A program made the translations under genes and the position numbers. From the NCBI GenBank assembly GCA_003542385.1, contig DPKT01000269.1, positions 1-7,238 on the forward strand: a stretch of DNA of 7,238 nucleotides, in the 5' to 3' direction. Below the pieces are notes generated by a model. It was not told the origin of the DNA and searched no databases. It saw nothing but the letters and a program-made list of their open reading frames with translations. Shown one piece after another: positions 1-5,616 of the stretch. This DNA is from Desulfomicrobium sp. (GTDB lineage Bacteria > Desulfobacterota > Desulfovibrionia > Desulfovibrionales > Desulfomicrobiaceae). The first letter of the stretch is position 1, and every line of letters begins with the position of its first letter.

Positions 1-364
1 TCACGGTGGCAGCCTTGCGGTGCGGGAAGAGGGTCACGTTGTCCGGCAGGCGCAGAGTGCGGGTCAGCTGGCTGGCGGCGTCGTGGTTGCCCGAAACCAT
101 GAGGACGCGGATGCCCGCCTCACGCAGGCGCCCCATGCGGTGGGTGAAGTAGAGGCCCGTGTTGTAGTCCTTCCAGTCCCCGTCGAAGAGGTCGCCGGCC
201 AGGAGGACGAAGGCCGCCCCCTCGTCGATGGCCAGATCGACCAGGTTGTCGAAGGCCCGCCTGGCGGCCCCGCGGATCTGCTCCACCGGGGCGTCGGGAT
301 AGGATTCGAGGCCCCGCAGGGGGCTGTCGAGATGGATGTCGGCGGCGTGGACGAAGCGGAACAT
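1..364 (-). CDS. SbcD/YhaO-type metallophosphoesterase (DNA repair exonuclease family), N-terminal part, cut by window edge
   Basis: The reading frame starts at the ATG at 364-362 and stays open for 121 codons to the left edge, so the C-terminus is missing. The protein carries the calcineurin-like phosphoesterase metal-binding motifs in order: DIH at residues 9-11, GDLFD at 57-61 and GNHD at 92-95. The wording around them (AADIHLDSPLRGL, GDLFDGDWKDYNTGLYF) resembles bacterial YhaO proteins, relatives of the SbcD/Mre11 nuclease that usually pair with an SbcC/YhaN-like ATPase. The expected role is a two-metal cytoplasmic nuclease in DNA repair; this is family knowledge, not something the fragment proves. 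A GGAG ribosome site lies five bases before the ATG, and no in-frame start is visible just upstream. The gene follows the DUF945 gene after 123 bases. An ATPase partner further left is predicted but out of view. Confidence 0.85.
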   Translation of the reverse strand, partial: MFRFVHAADIHLDSPLRGLESYPDAPVEQIRGAARRAFDNLVDLAIDEGAAFVLLAGDLFDGDWKDYNTGLYFTHRMGRLREAGIRVLMVSGNHDAASQLTRTLRLPDNVTLFPHRKAATV

Positions 365-426
365 GGAATCTCCGGCTTGTGGTTGCGATATGTTGTGCCG
401 GTTCTTCGCGCGCCGGGTAGGCCCTA

Positions 427-444
427 TCCGGAGTACCGTCCGGA
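427..444. repeat. Short inverted repeat between the DUF945 gene and the phosphoesterase gene
   Basis: The six-base palindrome TCCGGA occurs twice, at 427-432 and 439-444, separated by GTACCG. The transcript could form a six-pair hairpin with a six-base loop. No T-tract follows on either strand, so it does not look like an intrinsic terminator. It lies in the 123-base spacer 365-487, where I see no other clear signal and no credible promoter. In GC-rich DNA such a repeat may be chance. Confidence 0.3.
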
Positions 445-487
445 ACCGTCCCCGCTCGCAACCGGCCGCGGGCGCTGGTATGTTGCC

Positions 488-1882
488 TCAGAAAAGAGGC
501 ATGGTCTGCCCGTTGACCGTCAGGCGCCCCTGGCTGAGGGAGGCCCGGCCCGTGATGTTCGTGCCGTCGCGCGTCAGGAACCCACGTGCCAGCAACGGCT
601 CGACCTGATCGCGGAAACGCTGCCTGGCCAAAAGGTCCACGGCCTCGTCCGAAGCTGCGGGCTCCTCCCGGCGCACGTCCAGGCCCAGAAGGCCGACGAG
701 CAGTTCCTCGGCGGCGGTCAGCTCGGCCTCGGCCTCGACAAAGGGCAGCAGGAGCAGCGGGTTGACGGCGGCCTGCCCGGCGGGGGCGTCGCTTCTGACC
801 TGCAGGGAACCCGTGAGATCGCCCCTGGCCGTACCCAGACGCAGCCGGGAAATGCGCAGCTCGGGCTTGCCGGCCAGGAGCTTGCCGAAGAGGGTGACAT
901 ACAGTTCCCCGACCTGCGCGGAGAAGGCGTCGGCGTCCACGCCGCCGGCGCCGGCCAGCAGGCGCAGGCGGGACTGGAATTCACTCAGGGCCAGGGCGTC
1001 GAGGTTCCTGGCCTCGATGTCGCAGGACAGGGGCCCGAACGCTCCCCCGCCGTACTCGACTCTGGCGATGTCGAGCTTCTGCAGAAAACCCGCCAGGTTG
1101 CCTTCGCAGCTGCTTTCCGAGGACAGACGCAGGTCCGTGACAAGGACGCTCTCGGCATCCGGCTGCGTCATATTGATGGACGCTACAGCGCTGTCGACCC
1201 GACCGACATAGACGAACGGCAGGGCCTCGACCAGGTCGAAGGAGCCTGTCAGGCCGTCCAGACCGACCCGGTCCCGGTCCGCGGCCAGGGACAGGCCGGG
1301 CAGGGTGAAGTCGCCCCGCAAAACGCCGGTCATGGGCTCATGGACGACGTTGAGCGTCAGCCCGCCCCAGGTCAGCCGCTCCCCTTCCCCGCCGTTCCTC
1401 TCGAAGGCCGGAACCGTCAGGTCCCCCGTAATCTCGCCGGAAAAGCCCACGCGCAGCGTGGATCTGGACTGGGCCAGCTCGGGGATTTCGGCGAACAGCT
1501 TGCCGACATCGTCGCCGGGATCGCCGGGTTCTACGACGCTCTCCATGGTGGCCAGGGCCGTATCGAAGGAAAAGCCGTCGAACAGATCCGGCATGGGCCC
1601 ATGGCGCAGTTCATGGCGCAGCGTGAAGCGCACGGTTTTCGCCGCCGCGGAATCGCCGCCCCCCTGCTCCGCTCCGGGAACAGCGACCTCCACCAGCGTC
1701 GCGGCCCGGGACGCGAAGAAGCCGCGCTCGTAGGACTGGTTGGTCAGGGACACGGGGCCCGAACGCTCATGTTCTTTCAACAGGGAAAAATACTGCTCGC
1801 GGGCCTGGCCGCCGAGCAGATACGCGGCAGCGGCGTACGCCCCGGCGGCAAAGACCAGCAGCAGAACAAACAATCTTTTCAT
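488..1882 (-). CDS. YdgA-family (DUF945) membrane-anchored protein
   Basis: A 464-residue protein. It begins with Lys-Arg and then a hydrophobic stretch over about residues 4-24 (LFVLLLVFAAGAYAAAAYLL), which reads as an uncleaved signal anchor placing the rest in the periplasm. The family assignment rests on similarity to E. coli YdgA as I recall it: an N-terminal anchor, a nearby YxRGxFxS element (YERGFFASRA, about residues 51-60), an RHELRHGPMP element resembling the E. coli VDHGPFP, and a C-terminal end of the form LTVNGQTM matching the E. coli ITLNGQKM. Length is close to YdgA's roughly 500 residues. The molecular function of the family is not established, so none is assigned. The ATG at 1882 has GGAGG four bases upstream; another ATG just upstream is out of frame and soon meets a stop. 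The gene is separated from ackA by a terminator and has no obvious part in acetate metabolism. Confidence 0.8.
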   Translation of the reverse strand: MKRLFVLLLVFAAGAYAAAAYLLGGQAREQYFSLLKEHERSGPVSLTNQSYERGFFASRAATLVEVAVPGAEQGGGDSAAAKTVRFTLRHELRHGPMPDLFDGFSFDTALATMESVVEPGDPGDDVGKLFAEIPELAQSRSTLRVGFSGEITGDLTVPAFERNGGEGERLTWGGLTLNVVHEPMTGVLRGDFTLPGLSLAADRDRVGLDGLTGSFDLVEALPFVYVGRVDSAVASINMTQPDAESVLVTDLRLSSESSCEGNLAGFLQKLDIARVEYGGGAFGPLSCDIEARNLDALALSEFQSRLRLLAGAGGVDADAFSAQVGELYVTLFGKLLAGKPELRISRLRLGTARGDLTGSLQVRSDAPAGQAAVNPLLLLPFVEAEAELTAAEELLVGLLGLDVRREEPAASDEAVDLLARQRFRDQVEPLLARGFLTRDGTNITGRASLSQGRLTVNGQTMPLF

Positions 1883-2020
1883 CGATCCTCCATATGCCCG
1901 GCGCCATTCACATGCGGGCCGGATTCATCAGGGCGACAGACTTGCACATCGGGCTGGAGAAAACAACGGATTTGAGGCGGCTTGGGCCAATGCGCGAAAG
2001 GTCGGGAAAGGCGGCACAGG
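1883..2020 (-). other. Spacer between the ackA terminator and the DUF945 gene; promoter expected but not identified
   Basis: About 138 bases lie between the T-tract of the terminator and the DUF945 start. Because the terminator upstream is strong, this spacer should hold the promoter for the DUF945 gene and possibly the phosphoesterase gene. I looked for sigma-70 boxes on the minus strand. A TTGTTT near 1960 has no good -10 box at the right distance. The only clear signal is the GGAGG ribosome site at about 1887-1891. Confidence 0.35.
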
Positions 2021-2060
2021 AAAAAAAGGCCCCCCCGGGAAAATGGATTCCCGGAGGGGC
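2021..2060 (-). terminator. Intrinsic (rho-independent) terminator after ackA
   Basis: On the minus strand, the arms at 2060-2048 and 2041-2029 form a 13-position GC-rich stem with one mismatch around a six-base loop (TCCATT). Seven T residues follow at 2027-2021. The stem begins 23 bases after the ackA stop codon. This is a textbook layout and should end transcription of the pta-ackA unit before the DUF945 gene. Confidence 0.92.
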
Positions 2061-2083
2061 GTAAGGAGGGGGAGGCTCTTATC

Positions 2084-3289
2084 CTATTTCAGAACGCTCA
2101 GGGTCGCCTTGGCGATGGCCAGTTCCTCGTTGGTGGGGATGACGAGGATGGCGACCTTGCTGCCGTCGGCCTGGACCGCGATGGCGGTCTTCTTGCGTCC
2201 GGCGTTGCGCTGGGGGTCGATGCTGATGCCGAGGTGTTCGAGGCCGGCGCAGACGCGGGCACGGACCTCGTCGTCGTTCTCGCCGATGCCGGCGGTGAAG
2301 ACCAGGGCGTCGAGGGGGCCGGTCACGGCGTAGTAGGCGCCGATGTATTTCTTGATGCTGTAGACGAACATGTCCACGGCCAGGGCGGCCTTCTTGTCGC
2401 CGTCATGGGCGGCGGCGTGGATGTCGCGCATGTCGTTCATGCCGCAGATGCCCTTGAGGCCGCTCTTCTTGTTCAGGATGTCGTCGATCTGACCCATGTC
2501 CAGGCCCTTCTCCTTCATCAGGAAGGGGATGATGGCCGGGTCGATGTCGCCGCTGCGGGTGCCCATCATCACGCCGGCCAGGGGGGTCAGGCCCATGGAC
2601 GTGTCGATGCACTTGCCCTTGCGCACGGCGGCCATGCTGCAGCCGTTGCCCAGGTGCAGGGTCACCAGGTTGACCTCGTCCGCGGCCTTGCCGAGCATGG
2701 CAGCGGCCTGCTGGGCCACGTAGCGGTGCGAGGTGCCGTGGAAGCCGTAACGGCGGATGCGCAGCTCCTCGTACAGCTCGTACGGGATGGGGTACATGAA
2801 GGCCTGGGGCGGCATGGTCTGGTGGAATTCCGTGTCGAACACGGCCACCTGCGGCACGCCGGAGAAGAGTTCGCGGGCCACCTCGATGCCGACCAGGTTG
2901 GCCGGGTTGTGCAGGGGCGAGAGGTGGCAGTTGTCACGGATCTTGGCCACGACGTCGTCGTCGATGAGGGTGCTCTTGAACAGCGTCTCGCCGCCCTGGA
3001 CCACGCGGTGGCCGATGGCGTCGATCTCGGCGGACGAGGCGATGACGCCCGTGTCCTTGCCCGTGACCAGGTCCACCACGGTGTGCATGGCGGCGCGGTG
3101 ATCGGGGAACGGCATCTCCCGCTCCACTTCGGCCTGCCTGGCCTCGCCCGGCCAGTTCTTCTGGCTGACCTTGCCCATGGTTTCGCCGATGCGCTCCACC
3201 AGGCCGGTGGCCATGACGGAGCCGTTTTCCATGTCGAGAAGCTGGTATTTGAGGGAGGAGCTCCCGGAATTGATGACAAAAATCTTCAT
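2084..3289 (-). CDS. ackA: Acetate kinase
   Basis: A 401-residue cytoplasmic enzyme, the same length as E. coli AckA (400). It transfers phosphate between acetyl phosphate and ADP, giving acetate and ATP; in a lactate oxidiser this is the substrate-level phosphorylation step. Family landmarks are present: INSGSSSLK at residues 6-14 with Asn7, GHR at 93-95 with Arg95, FDTEFHQTMP at 151-160 with Asp152, YGFHGTSH at 181-188 with His184, MGTRSGDIDP at 242-251 with Arg245, GIGEN near residue 335, and PTNEE at 385-389 with Glu388. These match the catalytic Asn7, Arg91, Asp148, His180, Arg241 and Glu384 of the Methanosarcina thermophila enzyme with an offset of four after the N-terminus. Two motif positions are unusual: Gln98 where the usual motif is RVVHGG, and Cys217 in HLGNGC where E. 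coli has Gly. A GAGG ribosome site lies about five bases before the ATG, and the gap after pta is ten bases, so the two are cotranscribed. Confidence 0.98.
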   Translation of the reverse strand: MKIFVINSGSSSLKYQLLDMENGSVMATGLVERIGETMGKVSQKNWPGEARQAEVEREMPFPDHRAAMHTVVDLVTGKDTGVIASSAEIDAIGHRVVQGGETLFKSTLIDDDVVAKIRDNCHLSPLHNPANLVGIEVARELFSGVPQVAVFDTEFHQTMPPQAFMYPIPYELYEELRIRRYGFHGTSHRYVAQQAAAMLGKAADEVNLVTLHLGNGCSMAAVRKGKCIDTSMGLTPLAGVMMGTRSGDIDPAIIPFLMKEKGLDMGQIDDILNKKSGLKGICGMNDMRDIHAAAHDGDKKAALAVDMFVYSIKKYIGAYYAVTGPLDALVFTAGIGENDDEVRARVCAGLEHLGISIDPQRNAGRKKTAIAVQADGSKVAILVIPTNEELAIAKATLSVLK

Positions 3290-3299
3290 GGTATCCTCG

Positions 3300-5402
3300 T
3301 TATATTAAGCCTTTTTCGGCCTGGGCCTGGATGGCCGTGATGGCCACGGTGTTGACGATGTCGGGGACGGTGCAGCCGCGGCTAAGGTCGTTGACGGGCT
3401 TGTTGAGGCCCTGCAGGACCGGGCCGATGGCCACGGCGTTGGCGGCGCGCTGGACCGCCTTGTACGTGTTGTTGCCGGTGTTCAGGTCCGGGAAGATGAA
3501 GACCGTGGCCCGTCCGGCCACCTGGCTCCCGGGAAGCTTCTTGGCGCCGACCTCGGGGTCGATGGCCGCGTCGTACTGCAGGGGGCCTTCGAGAAGCAGG
3601 CTCGGGGCCATTTCGCGGGCGATGCGGGTGGCCTCGATGACCACATCCACGTCGCCGCCGGCGCCGGAGTCACCGGTCGAGTAGGACAGCATGGCCACGC
3701 GCGGGTCCACGCCGAAAATGCGGGCCGTTTCGGCCGAGCTGATGGCGATCTCGGCCAGCTGCTGGGCCGTCGGGTTCGGGTTCACGGCGCAGTCGCCGAA
3801 GACCAGGACGCGGTCCTTGAGGCACATCAGGAACACGCTCGACACGATGGACGCGCCGGGCTTGGTCTTGATGATCTGGAAGGCCGGGCGGATGGTGTGG
3901 GCCGTAGTGTTGATGGCGCCGGAGACCATGCCGTCGGCCTGGCCCTTGAAGACCATCATGGTGCCGTAATAGGTCGGGTCGACCATGCAGTCGCAGGCCA
4001 CTTCCTTGGACACGCCCTTCTTCTTGCGCAGTTCCATGAAGGTGCCCACGTAGTCGTTGTAGTCCGGCGACGCGACCGGATCGATGATGTTCACGCCGCT
4101 CAGATTGAGGCCCAGCTGGGAGGTCATGGAGGAGATGGCCTTGGGATCGCCCAGGATGGTCAGGTCCACCACCCCGCGGCGAAGCAGGATGTCGGCCGCG
4201 CGCAGGATGCGCTCGTCGCCGCCCTCGGGCAGGACGATGTGCTGGCGGTGCTTCTTGGCCTTCTCGATGAGGCCGTACTCGAACATCTGCGGCGTGACCT
4301 TGGTCGACTTCCGGGTGTCGAGGCGCTGGCGCAGCTCGTCCGTGGCCACGTTCTCCTCGAACACGCCCAGGGCCGAGGCGATCTTCTTCTGGTCGCCGGG
4401 TTCGATCTTGCCGTACATGTTGTAGAGGCGCCGGGCCGTCTGGAAGGTGGCCTCCTTGCCGAGCAGCACGGGCACGGGCACGCCGGTCCAGCCGTCGATG
4501 AGCCGGTCCACGGCCTTGCCGGGGCGGATGCCGCCCGTCAGCAGGATGCCGGCGATGTCCGGGTAGGACGACGACTGCCGGGAGGCAAGGCTGCTGACGA
4601 CGATGTCGGAGCGGTCGCCGGGGGTGACCACGAGGCTTCCGCGCTCGATGTAGTTCAGGAAATTTTCGATCTGCATGGCGGCCACGACGATGTCGTCGAC
4701 CTGCGCGCCGAGGTTCTCGCGGCCGTAGAGGACTTCGGCCCCGACCCACTTCATGACGTCGGCCACGGTGGGCTTGCCGAGGATGGCCACCTCGGGGATG
4801 ATGTACAAGAGCGTCTCGGGCTTGTTCAGGGTCTTCTTCAGGGCGATGCGCAGCGCGTCGCGGTCGGGCACGTCCGTGCGGTTGACGATGACGCCCAGGA
4901 TGTCCACGGCCTTGTCGGCGAAGGACTCCACGGCCAGCTTGGTGGCGCTGATGATCTCGTGTTCGGTCTTCTGGCAGGCGTTGGACACGACCAGGAGCGG
5001 GCTGCCGAGGTTGGCGGCGATGTCGGCGTTGATGTCGAACTCGAAGGCGGGGCTCGTGCCCTCGAAATCCGTGCCCTCAAGCAGGACGAAGTCGCACTTG
5101 CTCTCCAGCTCCTTGTACTTGTTGATGATCTTTTCGATCAGGATGGAGTGCTGCCCCGCGTTGACCAGTTCCTTGGCCTGACGCATGGTCAGGGCGTAGG
5201 TCTCGTGATACTGCAGGCCCAGGTAGAACTGGGACAGGACCAGGTCGATGTCGTGGTCCTTGCGGTCCGGCACGTCGTTGATGATGGGTCTGAAGAAGCC
5301 GACCCGGCGGATGTCACGCAGGAGCATCTGCATGACGCCGAGGACAATGGCTGATTTTCCGCTGCGAGATTCCGTCGCCGTGATGTATAGATTTCTGGCC
5401 AT
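3300..5402 (-). CDS. pta: Phosphate acetyltransferase, long three-domain form
   Basis: A 700-residue enzyme, close to E. coli Pta (714), that converts acetyl-CoA and phosphate to acetyl phosphate and CoA and so feeds AckA. Three domains can be read. Residues 1 to about 215 are a dethiobiotin-synthetase-like P-loop domain with TATESRSGKS at 8-17. About 220-340 is a DRTGG domain, with VTPGDRSDI near 259-267 and LLTGG at 287-291. About 375-695 is the catalytic PTA_PTB domain, with PEGGDERIL at 392-400, ADGMVSGAINTTAHTIRP at 489-506, FPDLNTGNNTYKAVQR at 637-652 and GPVLQGLNKPVNDLSRG at 660-676. The catalytic part alone would suffice for activity in short Pta enzymes; the extra domains are regulatory in enterobacteria. 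An AAGGGAAGG purine run at 5406-5414 precedes the ATG. ackA follows after ten bases. The 214-base spacer upstream suggests a promoter of its own in addition to any read-through from glcF. Confidence 0.98.
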   Translation of the reverse strand: MARNLYITATESRSGKSAIVLGVMQMLLRDIRRVGFFRPIINDVPDRKDHDIDLVLSQFYLGLQYHETYALTMRQAKELVNAGQHSILIEKIINKYKELESKCDFVLLEGTDFEGTSPAFEFDINADIAANLGSPLLVVSNACQKTEHEIISATKLAVESFADKAVDILGVIVNRTDVPDRDALRIALKKTLNKPETLLYIIPEVAILGKPTVADVMKWVGAEVLYGRENLGAQVDDIVVAAMQIENFLNYIERGSLVVTPGDRSDIVVSSLASRQSSSYPDIAGILLTGGIRPGKAVDRLIDGWTGVPVPVLLGKEATFQTARRLYNMYGKIEPGDQKKIASALGVFEENVATDELRQRLDTRKSTKVTPQMFEYGLIEKAKKHRQHIVLPEGGDERILRAADILLRRGVVDLTILGDPKAISSMTSQLGLNLSGVNIIDPVASPDYNDYVGTFMELRKKKGVSKEVACDCMVDPTYYGTMMVFKGQADGMVSGAINTTAHTIRPAFQIIKTKPGASIVSSVFLMCLKDRVLVFGDCAVNPNPTAQQLAEIAISSAETARIFGVDPRVAMLSYSTGDSGAGGDVDVVIEATRIAREMAPSLLLEGPLQYDAAIDPEVGAKKLPGSQVAGRATVFIFPDLNTGNNTYKAVQRAANAVAIGPVLQGLNKPVNDLSRGCTVPDIVNTVAITAIQAQAEKGLI

Positions 5403-5446
5403 ATTCCTTCCCTTGAATGCCGGTCCGGTTTCCGACGTGATCCGTC

Positions 5447-5462
5447 CCGTGATGTTTCACGG
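5447..5462. repeat. Inverted repeat in the pta leader, possible operator or mRNA hairpin
   Basis: CCGTGA at 5447-5452 and TCACGG at 5457-5462 are a perfect six-base inverted repeat around TGTT. A second, imperfect pairing nests around it: CCGACGTGA at 5432-5440 against TCACGGTCGG at 5457-5466, with one bulged base. It lies 45-60 bases upstream of the pta start, about where a transcript from the candidate promoter would begin. The half-sites resemble GTGA/TCAC dyads, but the four-base spacing does not fit the six-base spacing of CRP/FNR or Rex sites. An operator or a 5' mRNA hairpin is an inference. Confidence 0.35.
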
Positions 5463-5469
5463 TCGGTAA

Positions 5470-5498
5470 ATCAAATTGGTTGGTTACACAAGCTGCAA
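5470..5498 (-). promoter_or_regulatory. pta: Weak candidate sigma-70-type promoter for pta-ackA
   Basis: On the minus strand, TTGCAG at 5498-5493 (three of six matches to the -35 consensus) is followed after 17 bases by TTTGAT at 5475-5470 (four of six matches to the -10 consensus). It sits in an AT-rich stretch that stands out from the GC-rich surroundings, upstream of pta and just past the candidate terminator for glcF. Position and spacing are right but the boxes are poor. I looked for a sigma-54 element with GG and GC ten bases apart and found none. Confidence 0.3.
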
Positions 5499-5505
5499 AA
5501 TTTCG

Positions 5506-5540
5506 AAAAAAAGAGAAAACTTCCGCCAGGAATATTTTTC
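5506..5540 (-). terminator. Candidate weak intrinsic terminator or attenuator after glcF
   Basis: On the minus strand, TTCC and GGAA pair around a TGGC loop (5532-5521). After an uneven internal loop, GAAAA (5540-5536) pairs with TTTTC (5519-5515). The T-rich tail CTCTTTTTTT follows at 5515-5506, with seven T residues in a row. The layout is that of an intrinsic terminator, but the stem is AU-rich and interrupted, so partial termination is more likely than a full stop. It begins 76 bases after the glcF stop codon. If real, it would lower pta-ackA expression relative to the upstream genes or leave them to their own promoter. Confidence 0.4.
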
Positions 5541-5581
5541 ATGATTTCGGCATGTTGAAATAACACTGACGGAAAGGCGCC

Positions 5582-5604
5582 GACGCCGGCACAGGACCGA
5601 CGTC
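5582..5604 (-). repeat. GC-rich hairpin just after the glcF stop codon
   Basis: On the minus strand, GACGTCGG (5604-5597) and CCGGCGTC (5589-5582) pair over eight positions, one of them G-U, around a seven-base loop. The stem starts 12 bases after the glcF stop codon. Only three T residues appear downstream, so it does not qualify as an intrinsic terminator by itself. It could protect the 3' end of the upstream message or slow polymerase; either is inference. Confidence 0.4.
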
Positions 5605-5616
5605 GACGCCATCTGT

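Noticed and set aside
120..461. 113-residue minus-strand open frame at the left end
   Set aside because: It is Arg/Pro/Gly-rich and out of frame with the phosphoesterase reading frame from 364, which carries all the metal-binding motifs.
20..1975. 651-residue plus-strand open frame across the phosphoesterase and DUF945 genes
   Set aside because: It is antisense to two genes with recognisable proteins. The translation is low-complexity, rich in Gly, Gln, Arg and Ala, and shows no domain, as expected for the reverse strand of GC-rich coding DNA.
1982..3340. 452-residue plus-strand open frame opposite ackA
   Set aside because: It is rich in His, Gly, Val and Asp and crosses the terminator and the whole of ackA. 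This is a mirror of ackA codon bias, with no motif and no ribosome site that would support it.
3897..5354. 485-residue plus-strand open frame opposite pta
   Set aside because: Same signature of antisense GC-rich DNA; pta on the other strand is beyond doubt.
5514..5532. Possible sigma-54 promoter (TGGCGGAAGTTTTCT, minus strand)
   Set aside because: The GG at -24 is present, but the -12 GC is missing at the required ten-base spacing (CT instead), and the sequence is part of the terminator-like hairpin.
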